Source of the DNA: Cryptomeria japonica
Taxonomy: Eukaryota > Streptophyta > Pinopsida > Cupressales > Cupressaceae
NCBI RefSeq assembly: GCF_030272615.1
Contig: NC_081408.1
Coordinates: 203,652,191-203,716,190 of the forward strand
Reading direction: 5' to 3'
Length of the DNA: 64,000 nucleotides
The notes beneath the pieces were generated by a model that worked only from the letters and a program-made list of their open reading frames with translations, had not been told where the DNA came from and did no database searches. Below, piece by piece: positions 45,249-56,590 of the stretch. Every line of letters begins with the position of its first letter. Positions within the stretch are counted from its first letter, which is position 1. A program made the position numbers and the translations under genes.

Positions 45249-46330
45249 GTGAGATTGAATCATTCAGAAGATCAGATCATTGGGGATAAGAGCAATGGAG
45301 TGATGACAAGAAGAAGACTGGCAACTAACGAGGTATGTTTAATTTCACAAGTCGAACCGGTATCATTAATTGAGGCATGTAAAGATGAATTTTGGTTGAA
45401 AGCTATGGAAGAAGAATTAGATCAGTTTGAGAAACATAACACATGGACCCTAGTTCCTTGGCCTAAAAATAAAAATGTTATTGGAACTCAATGGGTTTTT
45501 AGGAAAAAATTGAATAAGGATGGTCAAGTTATAAAGAATAAGGCTAGATTGGTTTGTAAATGATATTCTCAGAAGGATGGAATTGGTTATGGAGAGACTT
45601 TTGCACCTATAGCTAGGATTGAATCTGTAAGATTATTTCTTGCCTATGTTGCTTATAAAAACTTCAAGGTTTATCAAATGGATGTTAAATATGCATTTTT
45701 TAATGGGGATCTTGATGAGGAAGTTTATATTGAGCAAGATGATGGTTTTTCACTATCAGATGATACAGATATGGTTTGCAGGTTAAGGAACTTGTTTTAT
45801 ATGGATTGAAACAAGCACCTAGAAATTGGTATGCAAGGTTGGCTAAATATCTTTTGAAGCTTGGTTTTACTAAGGGCAATGCTAACTGTAATATATATTA
45901 TAAGATCACTAATGATGATATACTAATTATTTTAGTATTTGTTGATGACATTATTTTTGGACGTGAAGATAAGTTATGCATAGAATTTTCTAAGAATATG
46001 GAGAAAGAATTTGAGATGTTTATGATTGGTGAGATGAAATTTTTCTTAGGTTTGTAGATTGCTTCAACTGAAAAAGGTATTTTTATCTGTCAAACTAAAT
46101 ACATCTAAGGAATTGTTGAAGAAATTTGGTATGGGAGATTCTAAACCAATAAGTGTTCCTATGGTTACAAGTGAGAAATTAACAAGAAAAGATGTTTCTG
46201 CACTGATAAATCATACAAGCTACAAAACTATGATTGGAGGTCTACTTTATTTGACTCAGACTAGGCATGACATTATGAATTAATTTTGTATTGTTTCAAG
46301 ATTTCATAGTGATCCTAGAGAAAATCATGA
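45249..46330 (+). pseudogene. Copia D reverse transcriptase (broken)
   Basis: Blocks are RLNHSEDQIIGDKSNG, FWLKAMEEELDQFEKHNTWT, VIGTQWVFRKKLNKDGQ, then a TGA after RLVCK, FAPIARIESVRLFLAYVAYK, MDVKYAFFNGDLDEEVYIEQ, a frame change near 45780, LYGLKQAPRNWYARLAKYL and FVDD at 45938-45949, followed by FSKNMEKEFEMFMIGEMKFF. The catalytic motif is intact. Two frame changes and three stops break the product. Confidence 0.9.
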
Positions 46331-46895
46331 GATTGCAGTGAAAAGGATTTTTATATACTTGCAAGGTACATTAGAATATGACTTATGGTACCCTAAGGAT
46401 GCTAAATTTACTTTATGTGTACATACAGATGCTGATTGGGCTGAAGATGTTGATGACCAGAAAAGTACTTCCAGTGGAGCTTTCTTTCTTAGAAAGAAGT
46501 TGGTTTCATGGATCAGCAAGAAACAATCATGTACTTCTTTATCTACTATTGAAGCTTAGTATGTTGTTGCTGCTACTAATTGTACACAAGTTCTATGGAT
46601 GAAGAATTTATGTTGAAGGATATAAAGGTGGATTGTGATGCACCAATAGTTATTCACTATGATAACTCTGCTGCTATTGATATATAAAAAAATCCAGTAC
46701 ATTTCATTCTAAAAAAAACACATATCTATCAAGTATAACTTTTTGAAGGATAAGATGGAAGCAAATGAAGTTAGACTGGTTTATGTGAACACTAGAAAGC
46801 ATATTGTAGATATTTTCACTAAAATTCTACCCGAGGAATCATTTGAGTACCTGAGACACAGATTGGGAGTTTTTGTCCCTCCAGTAGAGACTTGA
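46331..46895 (+). pseudogene. Copia D RNase H (broken)
   Basis: Blocks are IFIYLQGTLEYDLWYPKD, LCVHTDADWAEDVDDQKSTS, LVSWISKKQSCTSLSTIEA and then stops and a frame change near 46600. The tail (KHIVDIFTKILPEESFEYL type) ends at TGA 46893. The order and spacing follow E. Confidence 0.87.
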
Positions 46896-47274
46896 TTGAT
46901 GCGGTTTGGCATCAATCCGGCATGCATTATCAAAGATACTATTCATTCTGACAGTAATGTGGGATGCTACTGCTTAGGGGGAGTAGTTAGTTTTGTGATA
47001 TAATGGTTTATGTTCTTGCTTTGATATTTTTGTTAGATTTCTGGCATTGATGTGAAAGGGGGACAGATATTGATGTGAAAAAAGAAAAAAGAAGAAAAAT
47101 AAAAAGTCATAGCGAGAGAGATATGAATAAGAAAAATAAAAGGAGAGATATTGACATTCAAAGCTGTATGTGGAGATTATTGGTTGTCTTCCATTGGGGG
47201 AGATTTGTTTGGCATTTCTTGGTACTTAGATGTTTTTCACATCTAGTGCTGGCATCAATGCAAAAGGGGGAGAT
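46896..47274 (+). promoter_or_regulatory. Repeated purine tracts before the D 3' LTR
   Basis: Purine tracts lie at about 47055-47063 (AAAGGGGGAC), 47194-47205 (TTGGGGGAGATT) and 47262-47274 (AAAAGGGGGAGAT, next to the LTR). Between the first two is a long A/G-rich stretch (47075-47155) of AAAAGAAAAAAG type that is not seen in C or E. Confidence 0.75.
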
Positions 47275-48495
47275 TTTTGGCCATTTGGTGGAATTGATTA
47301 TGTGTTGCAATTATGTTTTGTCATTGATGCCAACACTAGCTATTTGGATACTTTACCGACACCCTTCTGGTCTCGGTAGGTTGAGTCATTTCTGGTTGAT
47401 TTGGATCTGGCATGATCCAGTATAGTTTTGTGATGGAATTGACTTGTTCATGATACTCATGCTCATATTTAGTCAGTTGGTTTTAGTCTAGTGATCGGAT
47501 GCTATCTTGCTTTCTTAGAAGCTTGGCTTCTCGTTCCGGCGAGGGTTTCATCGACAGAGCTTTTGATGAAGATCTTTGATGAATTGCATAAGTGGTGTTC
47601 GTGCAAATTCTGGTGGAGTTTCAGGATGTTGTTGGTGATCATGTTCGAGAGTTGGCAGATGGAGTTCATTGCTATAGCGTGTGGACCTATACTGGGTCCC
47701 GATTGATCTAGGTTATGGACCAGATTTGATATAACGTGTGGATTGGTCCTCTCGATGTATTTCTGGGATGTCTTATGTGTTGGATATTATTTGTTCTATT
47801 TAAGGCCAACATGGTTTTAATTATGTAATTGCTTTATTGTTTGGTGGCCGACCTAATTGTTTATGGTCAACGGTTTGTAAATATAGATGTAAGATTTCAT
47901 TGTAGATCATGATGGTTATGGTTAGAGGTCATGGTCGAAGAATGTAATGTGCTAATAATGTAATATCATTCAAGTAGAGGAGTTGGTCAATCATTGGTAA
48001 TCGAATTGGGTATATGTAAGAGGATTTAGTCGTCCAGTATTGAGCTTAACTGGGGCTATACTCAAGCATAGGAGATGATATCTTTTGCAGTTCAACACTT
48101 CTCTGGATTGTAGTCTGGATCTCTATGTAGTTAGTGAGGCTCCTTTTCTGATGAGGAGTGCACTCTAGGCTATTGGCCTTCTTGCAAGTGCTGCAAGTGT
48201 AGACCCCTCAATTGTAATTCACATAGTTACTGCAGAAGTATTATGTGACTATGGGTAGGCTTCCCACCATGTTTTTTCACTTTACTAATTTTTGCACATA
48301 CAATGGTGTCATGTGGATGGTATTTATTCTGTGATTGTTGTTTATGCTTAATTGGTTTAACTGTTATTCCAGTATTAATGTTTTGGGTTCCGGTATTAAA
48401 GTTTAAATTATTAATAGTTCCAGTAATCTATGACAACTAATTCACCCCCCACCCCCTTCTTTCAGTTGTCCTCCGGTTATTTGAATTGTCTAAAA
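47275..48495 (+). repeat. 3' LTR of copia D
   Basis: It aligns with 27418-28613. The first bases are TTTTGGCC instead of TGTTGGCC and the last CTAAAA instead of CTAACA. The exact ends are fixed by the TGTTG TSD at 48496-48500. The hairpin at 48432-48470 has a longer C-rich loop and one stem mismatch. Confidence 0.93.
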
Positions 48496-48925
48496 TGTTG
48501 AACATTAGCGTTCCCTTGAATGGGAGGTTTTTCCATTATAAGAGTAATTTTTTATCCCATGATGAGAATATTGGCTGCAAGTTTTTCTTTTTTGCCAACT
48601 TGAGACTTGACTACTTCTAAGATTAAGGATTCAATCTTGTTGATGACATCTCATGAACTATTGCTATCCTTCTTGAAAATTTTCTTATTTCTTTCCCACC
48701 ACATATTTCAAATGAGGATAGTGGGAGAAATATACCAAATGCAAGAGAATAAAGAGTCTGAATATAGTAGCGGCCAAAAGTCAAAAACTAAAACAACCTC
48801 AACATGGAGAGGGGCTGGCCAATTAGGCTTTGACTAAAGCCATTTCCAAAAAGATTGGACAAATGGGAAATTTAATAATAAATGGTTAAGTGATTCCATT
48901 GTCTCCTTACACAATACACACTTGA
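48496..48925 (-). pseudogene. LINE zinc-binding region (5' part of the split element)
   Basis: On the minus strand, from 48925 downwards, the sequence reads PFKCVLCKETMESLNHLLL, the zf-RVT motif of plant L1-type LINEs. It then reads NMWWERNKKIFKKD and VINKIESLILEVVKSQVGKK, the usual linker to RNase H. The RNase H itself is at 26986-27360 on the far side of the D-E-F nest. No reverse transcriptase is found beyond 48925, so the LINE was 5'-truncated on insertion, as LINE copies often are. It had an estimated length of about 1 kb before D entered. Confidence 0.87.
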
Positions 48926-50240
48926 ATGGCTATGAATATTTATTATTTTATTTATAAAACCTAATTAATTGAATGTTGTTGTAAAATATAAAAGAAATAT
49001 AAAAATTATTTTTCATTGATATAATACTTCTTACATGAAATATTTCATATAATTAATTTTAAATTTGGGAAAAATTCTTTATTGAAAAAGTATGAAAATA
49101 TAGAAAGAATATGATAAATAATTTTTTTTTTAAAATATTAATTTATAGTAATTATTTTAAGAAAAGTAAAGATATTACAAAATGTATATGATGCATTTGG
49201 ATATTATATATAATAATAATTGTTTATAATATTTCAAATTAATGTAAGAAAGTCTTAAAATAAAGGAAAAAAGTCTTGTCATTGTTGACTTTGACAATAC
49301 ATGTGAATTGTTACAAAAAAATCTTGTTAGATATTTTCTAGAAGGAATTTCCTCACAAAGCATGATCTATTACTAGGTTAAAATTGTATGGCTATATTAT
49401 AGTATGTATACTCACATGATGTTACACTTACCAATAAATTCTATAGTTTTTATTTCACTTTCTGAAGGTGAATAATGTGTATATGATTCTCAAGAATGAG
49501 CTTTGGGATGTTTATAGTTTTCTTTACTTTTATCGATCCATGAACATAAACTTTATCAATTTTGCATAGTCTTGAGTGGTTTGTTTGCATTGTATTATAG
49601 GGTCCTTCCTCACCTTGTTGGCCTTTTCTTGACTAACGTGTTTGCTCCCTGGGTTATATTGTTTATATTCAGTCTAGCAAGTTTCACTTTTTTACAAAAT
49701 TAGATATATGTGGTAGCATAATTGTATTTCCCACATGAAGGTATATTTGGTAGCACTTCTAAGTTTTTCATTTTTCATCATTACAAGAAAACAAATCGAG
49801 AAGAATTTGAAGACAATATAAAATATGTATAATATTCATTACTATTTTTGAAATAATTATATGACTAATTTTTAAGATGTTCACTAATTAAATCTTTATT
49901 ACATTTGAAACTATTTTTAAAGATTATTATCTTCTCATACAACATAAGATGAACTAGAAATAAAATTTCTTCAATTTTTTTCTTAACATATATTACTAAT
50001 ATTAATATCTAAGGAACAAATACATTTTTATAGTTTTTTGTAATGTTCTATTATTTTTTTGGTTAATATAATCTGGCTAAGGTCTAGGAATTGTTAAAAT
50101 ATAACACAATTCCTATGATATCAAATAGCATCAATGGACAAGAACCCAATATATAGAAAGTGCCAAAATCATATACCATGATGGATTAGACACACAAGGA
50201 GAAATCCAAAAATAAATATAAAGTCAGAGTGAAACCAAAT
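48926..50240. other. No gene recognised; very AT-rich spacer
   Basis: This is AT-rich unique sequence with A and T runs. The minus ORF at 49175-49363 has no motif. Nothing else is supported. Confidence 0.5.
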
Positions 50241-50249
50241 CTAGAAAAC

Positions 50250-51560
50250 ACTTTTGCCAACCTACAACTCTTTTGGAGCATTCTTTTTGAGGTCCCTGAT
50301 AGGGGAATCTTTGATGTCTTCCTAAAGAAACTTGATTAGTGGAAACATATAATCTTTCCATAATTGCTTGACTCAAATGCCCTCTTCTCTATTCAATGTA
50401 GCATGTAAATTGGACAACTAATCAACAACCTAGTTACCATAGCCTTTTATATGGGAAACCTTTATTTTCTTCAAGCCTTTTATCGTCCATCTTGAGTTAT
50501 GCATTATATCTTCTAATCTTCACTTCTCACACCTCCCACCCTATAAAGAATTAATGATAAGATTTTAATTTCCTTCAATCCAAAGATTCTTCCACCCCTT
50601 TTATCTATTAATCATGAACCCCGATAGTATAGCATTAACCGTTTCTTTATTATTTGAGTCCAAACCAAAGTCCAAAGAAAATGCATTAATGAGCTGCCTA
50701 AAATAATTCTTCAATATATCTCCCTTGCCCTTCTCTACTAGGATTAAATTGGTTAGCTCCATCAAAATTGAATTCTATCCATCCTATGCTAGGAGGGAGC
50801 TAGCACATGTTGTGAGAGCCTTTGTTGAGAACATTTTGGGGAACACCAAGCCAATGAGACAATGGCCAAGAATCCCCCTAGTACTTCTTGTTTTCGTATA
50901 CCTCTCTTCTGTTTCTCTTCTATATTTTCCCAACTTCATAAATAAGGATTTCCACCGTATCCCTAATGCTCTCCACCACATTGCTCTTATTTTTAAAAAC
51001 TGTCATATTTTGTTCAATCTAGATGTTCAACATAATGATAGATAGAGAAAAATTTAAATTTTGATTTATGATAGGACTTTCAATCTTCAAGAATCAACAT
51101 TCTAGGAGTTGAGGGATGGTCTTGGGTAAAGGCTAAGATATGTTCCATCTATTAAGGAAATTAGACCAAAGCTGACTAGAGAAACTTCAATGGAGGAAGA
51201 GATAGTCATTGTCTTCTTTATTTCCTTAACACATCACACATTTGATTGGCCCCACTTGACCAAGAAGTCTTAGCCTATCCCAAGTGAGTTCTCTTCTCAT
51301 CCAAGCAATCCAAAGAAAGGAAATCAATTTAGGAATATTGTGTTTGTACCACATTTTTTTTATCCCACTTGACCTTAACAAAATTGTAGAAGTGTGATCT
51401 AAATATAGTCTTGACAGAGACTTTCCCATTGTGCATATTATCCTAAACCATCCTATCCTCTCTAATTAGACCAATAAAAGGCCATCTCTCAATTTCTCCT
51501 TGAATCTGTTTGCACACCTAATTCATCTCATTCATTAGAATTTCAAGAGTGGCCCAAGAA
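50250..51560 (-). pseudogene. Second L1-type LINE fragment (zf-RVT and RNase H)
   Basis: The minus strand reads, from 51430 down, WYKHNIPKLISFLWIAWMRR and LTWDRLRLLGQVGPIKCVMC, a clear zf-RVT block. This is followed by NKEDNDYLFLH after a stop, a linker, and at about 50785 the RNase H start IEFNFDGAN. Further RNase H blocks (LWIEGN, NLIINSL) follow with many stops down to about 50280. The reverse transcriptase and endonuclease are absent, so this is another 5'-truncated copy. It has the same strand and domain order as the LINE at 26881-48925 but a different sequence. Confidence 0.85.
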
Positions 51561-52024
51561 TGGACAGGGGATGACCCAATATATAATCAATATTGTTATT
51601 TCCCTTGATATATTCAAAATGATTCATCACTATTTTGGACCAAGGATTTTCTTGCAACACACCTATGGATCCTTTTTAAGGATATTCTTTGTATCTTGTT
51701 ATTCATGTGTTTATCCTTGATATTGATCATCATGAAAATATGTTTACACCATAAAGGTGTATTTATGAGGCCACCTTATTTGTTGTAGTTATTCATTGTT
51801 TTACCACCTAAGTGGTGCTTTTTTGCTGTATAACATCCCTTGAGAAATTGTTATCAATCTATCTCTAGCAAATTGAATGACATGTAACCTTTTTTCTAAT
51901 CATATACTATAGTATGGCTTACTATTTTGATCTTCTAAACAACTGGTGATCTCTGTGGATGACATAACATAGAACATTTTTTTAGCAAATGGTATCGATA
52001 TTGTCATGCTCTATGAAGTGTACC
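51561..52024. other. Possible truncated copia LTR remnant
   Basis: Near 51815-51838 the sequence reads GTTTTACCACC, then AAGTGGTGCTTTTTTGC, resembling the hairpin box of plant copia LTRs. At 51988-52002 ATGGTATCGATATT loosely resembles a tRNA-Met primer-binding site. If real, this is a copia LTR end cut by the insertion of element G. The match is short and the call is weak. Confidence 0.25.
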
Positions 52025-52996
52025 TGTACCAGCAACCACAATGCACTCAATAAATCATTATAAGCATGGTTAGAAGATTTAAATCAAAGACATGTAAAAC
52101 CATAGCTAATCGACTTATTGCCTCCTAGTAAATGCAAGTATGAAAAATGCTCTCAGATCAGATTATGCAAAATTGAGTGACTTGACTACACTTAGATGGA
52201 GGATTTGAATGCTGAAAAATGCATGATCTAGCAAGAATAGCATGATTAAGCTATATAAGTTCATGAATGATCTAGAAAATTAACTAGAATGAAGATGCAA
52301 TTAAGCTAAAATGAGCATGATAACATTGCTAAGAAATGATAAACTAGAAGATAGATGCCTATAATAACAATGCTTAAGCTATGAATGAGATGGGATCCAT
52401 ATTGCTCAAAATGAGGTCTACTTATAGGATTTTCCAAGGCTAGGGGTGAGTTGGCATGAATCAATGGTTAAATTGGAGGAGGTTGGCAAAGGGGGTTGGA
52501 TTAAAGGGAACATCTGTCATCTCTATGGTGACAAGTGTCAAGAGGCTTCTAGAAGAGGTTAGATGAAAGGAAACACTTAGTGATAAGTGTCACAAGGTTC
52601 TAGAAGATGTTGGATGAAAGGGGACATGGTGGTAGGTAGAATGGGTTAGGTTTAGGAATGGTTAGGTTTACGAGTGGTAGAAGTTAGGAGAATTTGAATT
52701 TAAAAATTCAAATAATATGAAAAGGCTAATTAATCTCAACAACTCATAAATTTGATTTGTTTTAATTAATTGAAGGATTAGAAGAAATGATTTGATGGGG
52801 GAAATTAATTAATTTGAATTAATTAATTGAAGGGGTGAAATGAACTTATTAAATCAATCCTTAGATCTATTAATAAGTATATGAATGAGAGATTTAATCA
52901 AATTGCTTAGTGAATTTAATTAAATTGGGAAGGAGAGATTAATTAAATAATTGCTTATTTAATTAATTATCTTTGGACCATTGTTAGGTGTATACA
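52025..52996 (-). repeat. 3' LTR of gypsy G
   Basis: The right boundary is secure. The plus strand ends GTGTATACA at 52996, so the LTR starts TGTATACACC on the element strand, directly after the purine tract. A TATAAG box is at 52421-52426 (minus strand), about 570 bases into the LTR. The left boundary is approximate: TGTACC starts occur at 52019 and 52025, and no second LTR is available to confirm either. Confidence 0.7.
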
Positions 52997-53012
52997 TTTT
53001 GCCCCTCTTTGA
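52997..53012 (-). other. Polypurine tract of gypsy G
   Basis: The minus strand reads TCAAAGAGGGGCAAAA immediately before the LTR start TGTATACA. This is the typical plus-strand primer position and composition in plant gypsy elements. Confidence 0.85.
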
Positions 53013-53284
53013 AGCGAGGTGTGATGATGCATTGATTTAAAGAATAATCTCATTTTGATGTTGATATTGATTTGATAGGATGCCCTAGCTCTTGATTGCT
53101 AAATTCCGGTATGATGATGCCCCCTTAAGAGATCAATTGAGATAATTGATCTCTGGAGTTTTTGCGAGATTGATATCCCGATAGATTTGATTTGATTTCT
53201 GCAACTATGTTTGATGAAAATGTGAGTTCTTTGATTAGCTTGATTTCTTAGATTAATAAGATTGAAAAATATTGATTGATTAGA

Positions 53285-53485
53285 TTCAGTCTGGTTTGAG
53301 GAAGGATTCATCCTGTATAAGACAACGATGATCAAAGCGTCTAGTTTCAGAAAGGATTCATCTTGTATAAGACATGATTAGAACGTTTGGTTTCAGAAAG
53401 GATACATCCTGTATAAGACATGAATTAGAATCAGATTGTCTGGTTTTAGGAAGGATATATCATGTATAAGACATGATAGATTGAT
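53285..53485 (-). repeat. Imperfect ~50-bp tandem repeat in G
   Basis: Four units contain AAGGATNCATCNTGTATAAG followed by ACATGAT-like sequence. They begin near 53301, 53351, 53397 and 53450 (spacings 50, 46 and 53). Plus-strand spelling is given. The array is transcribed in the element as the reverse complement. Confidence 0.85.
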
Positions 53486-54639
53486 TAGGTTTGATTGATT
53501 GATTTGACTTGATAAGTTGATTAGATAAAGAACTGACATTTTGTTGATATCAAGATGCTGAAATATTTGGATATGTTGATTGTTGATTCTATTGAGAGAG
53601 ATAACATAAGAGTTGATAATATCATGAGAGAGATGAGTCATCATTCAGATTGCATATACACTTGTGATGATACTTTGATGATTCCTGCGATATATTTATC
53701 ATTGGATAAAAGAAGCTTTTAGGATCCCATGCAAGAATGAAATGCAAGCTAAAATATAAATGAAAATGCAATGGAATGCAAAGCTATGACCGGACCAGTC
53801 ACTAGATTATTTTGTGTTTTTGTCATCATTGAGCTTTTGAAATGTGGGAAGTGAGTGCAAACATCGATGGTATAGTTAAACCATGATGACCTGAGTACTT
53901 ATTTTCCTGGATTTTGATATAGCAAGTTAACACAAGCATCGAGGTATAATTGAACCAAGTTTACCTAAGTGTTGTTTGCATAAAACAAGTAGTATTAATC
54001 ATTTCAATGCGCAAATTGGAAATGTCTTCAATGATATTCTGATGATCATGTCCCGAGACAAATTTGAACATATTAATGGTTAATTTTTAGACAGTAGACA
54101 AGAAAAATATCATGTTGCTTCCTTGTTCCTCTAGTCAATGACATCCTGGAGTCACTCAGAAATCATGATAGTGAAAAGCATTATAGAAAAGTTGAACAAT
54201 CATGTTACAATCATTATTCAATAAGATATTATCCACTAAAAAGTGTGAGATGTCCTTAGATTGATTTCATGATAGCTTGATAGTTGATAGTTTGATCTTG
54301 TGTTCAATGTTGGATGTGTCTTAGTTTTTTCTTAATAAGATTTGTCTAACTGTGTGTTCTACTTGTTTGGTTCAGCTCAAAATTGACCAAAAGTTTTGTT
54401 TGCCCCCAGCTAGGTGCAGGATTTTGCCCCAAGCTTAGAAACAAAGTCGTTATGATATATCTAGTGATCCAAACCATGGTAAGAAGCCACTTGGGATGTC
54501 TGTGTATGTATAAAGGCTTTATGATGGTCATGCATAGCACTGATGGAAGAATGAATGCATGAACTAATAGATGGAAGAGCTAGCAGGCAGATAGCGCCTA
54601 TTTGCCAGGTTTTCACCATCTATTTTTATTGCACTTTTT

Positions 54640-54822
54640 CTGATATTTGATTATTTTTCTTTTTAGCTTTTTTGGATTTTTCTACTTTTTCCCTTTTTTT
54701 TTCATTTTTTCAGATTTTTCACTATTTTTGAGTTTTTTGATTTTTCACTGTTTTTGATTTTTTCTGATTTTTCACTATTTTGATTTTTCTTATTTTTCAC
54801 TGTTTTTGATTTTTATGATTTT
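54640..54822 (-). repeat. T-rich short tandem repeat in G (A-rich on element strand)
   Basis: GATTTTTCACTGTTTTT-like units of about 17-26 bases recur at least six times. It starts just after the integrase stop codon. Confidence 0.85.
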
Positions 54823-56152
54823 TCAGACATAGAACTTCTTCAGGTGCGTGCTATTGATAGGTTCCTCGAGCTAATCTCCATCCTGTGTTGATAGCTGATA
54901 TGTTCCCGACCCAAATACTACTATGACCACAAACAGGCCTAACTAGTTTGGTTCAAATTTTCCTTTCTTTTCTCAATCTGCCTGGTTGCGTGGATTTTCC
55001 TTTAGCACTAGTTCTCCAACTTGAAATATTCTTGGTTTAACCTTATGATTATAGCTCTGGCACATTCTTTGCTGATATACCTTTAGATGATCAAAGGAAC
55101 TATGTCTGCATTCATAGATCAGTTCTAACTCTTGCTGTCTAGATACTCTTTGTTCTTCATCTAGGATGAGACCTTTTAGTGATACACGCAGAGAAGGTAT
55201 CTCTACTTTGATTGGCAATATGGCTTCTGATCCATATACAAGAGAGAAAGGTATGGCACCTGTCGGTGTGCGGATACTGGTGTGGTAAGCCCATAGAGCA
55301 GGGTTTAGTTGGATATACCAATCTTTCCTGGCATCATTCACTGTCTTTTTAAGAATTTTTAGGATAGTTTTGTTAGATGCCTCTGCCTGCCCATTTCCTT
55401 GTGGATAATATGGTGTGGAGAATCTGTGCTAGATTTTGAACTTCTCACATAGCTCTTGTACATCTTGATTCTTGAATGGTCACCCATTATCAATGATAAT
55501 GGTCATTTGTATTCCATAGCGACAAATGATGTAACTCAAGATAGATGCAGCAATTTGTATTCCTATGATGTTGATGAGAGGTACTTCTTCAATCCATTTT
55601 GTAAAATATTTTGTAGCTACCAGGATGAATTTGTGTGCATTAGATGAGGAAGGATTTATCTTTCCTACTGGATCAAGTCCCCATTGACAAAAAGGCCAAG
55701 ATGTTGCTAAATCATGTAGTTCTTGTGCTGGTGCATGGATCAAATTCCCATGGATCTAACATTGTTTGCATGTGCTTGCTATCTTAAAATAATCTCGAAA
55801 GGGTAAGACCACTTGAATGAGTGCCACAAATGCTGTTATGGACTTCATTTAGGGCCTTCTCAGATTCTTCTTGTTCGAGACATCTTAAGAGAGTACCATC
55901 TAGACCTCATTTATACAGGGTATCCACTATGAGAGTAAAATAAGAGGATTGGTGAATAAAGTTTCTCTTTTGGTTCTTTGATAAGTTAGGAGGTAGGATA
56001 TTATCTTTCAAGTATGTGTAAGTTTGGCCATCGCGGGAGGAATTGTGTCCAATAAGTTGACAGATGGTTTGGGAATCTGGACAATTATAGGCGAGATGAA
56101 ACAACTCTTCAACCAGGAATTCATAACGTTGTTGATTTTCCTGTGTCTGCAA
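54823..56152 (-). pseudogene. Gypsy G integrase (broken)
   Basis: The minus strand carries the start of the domain at 56152-55907 and an HHCC zinc region (EVHNSICGTHSSG, then CKQC after a frame change). The core has GLDPVGKI (Asp), MTIIIDNG (Asp) and YPQGNGQAEASNKTIL (Glu): the DDE triad is complete. The body continues through AYHTSIRTPTGAIPFSLVYG. The GPY-type C-terminus follows after stops, GKFEPN, then THLKKFYV and TGA at 54823. No chromodomain follows, as expected for Tat elements. Stops occur near 54973, 55478 and 55640-55800. Confidence 0.88.
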
Positions 56153-56590
56153 TAGAGAAGCAAGTGTAGCTATGGCATCTACTACTTTGTTATCATTTCT
56201 TGGAATCTGTTCAAAAGTTATTTCTACAAATTACTTCTTGAAATCATCCACCATCTTTTTGTAAGGCACGCGTTTGTCATCTTTGGTTTGATAGTCATCA
56301 TTGATTTCATGAATGACAAGCTGAGAGTCTCCAAATACTTGAAGTTGTTTAATGTTCCATTCTATAGCCATTTTGATACCTATTATCAATGCTTCATACT
56401 CTGCTATATTGTTTGTGCACAGAAAGCTTAATTTGTATACTTTCAGGATTGTATGCCCTTGTGGTGTGATGAAAAGATTTCCTACTCCCGATCCGTGTTG
56501 TGTATATGAACCATCAAAGTATAGTTGCCATGCTTTTGTTGTAATTGTTAAGATATCAGCATCAGGAAATTCAATTTGTAGAGGATGATT
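56153..56590 (-). pseudogene. Gypsy G second (archaeal-type) RNase H
   Basis: The minus-strand block WQLYFDGSYTQHGSGVGNLF begins a second RNase H. It continues NNIAEYEALIIGIKMAIEW and LQVFGDSQLVIHEIND, giving Asp, Glu and Asp positions, with a TAA at about 56231 followed by FVEITFEQIPRNDNKVVDAI. This extra domain between the classical RNase H and the integrase is characteristic of Tat/Ogre gypsy elements. The plus ORF in this interval is a shadow. Confidence 0.9.

Larger units (their letters stand above)
27418..48495 (+). mobile_element. Sirevirus-like copia element D, nested in a LINE, hosting E and F
   Basis: The LTRs are 27418-28613 and 47275-48495, flanked by a perfect TSD TGTTG (27413-27417 and 48496-48500). 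Gag and protease precede position 30355. Integrase core, reverse transcriptase and RNase H follow position 44340. Between them lies element E, flanked by TAAAT. Without the guests, D is about 7.1 kb. It has many stops and frameshifts in gag and pol. Domain sequences are clearly related to C and E. Confidence 0.95.
53013..54822 (-). other. Long non-coding 3' region of gypsy G with two tandem arrays
   Basis: There are about 1.8 kb between the integrase stop and the purine tract without a recognisable protein on either strand. Tat elements often carry a long 3' non-coding part. It holds an imperfect array of about 50-bp units (53300-53480) and a T-rich array (54640-54822). The ORFs at 53099-53335 and 53393-53644 on the minus strand are created by the first array. 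Confidence 0.7.

Noticed and set aside
27644-47706. A 71-residue ORF found twice, at 27644-27859 and 47491-47706, with similar products
   Set aside because: Both copies lie in the two LTRs of element D, so the similarity comes from LTR duplication, not from selection on a protein.
53285-53485. CRISPR-like array
   Set aside because: Units and spacing vary, spacers are not unique, and the context is a plant gypsy element.
53099-53644. Two minus-strand ORFs in the G 3' region
   Set aside because: Generated by the ~50-bp tandem repeat, no domain and not needed to explain the region.
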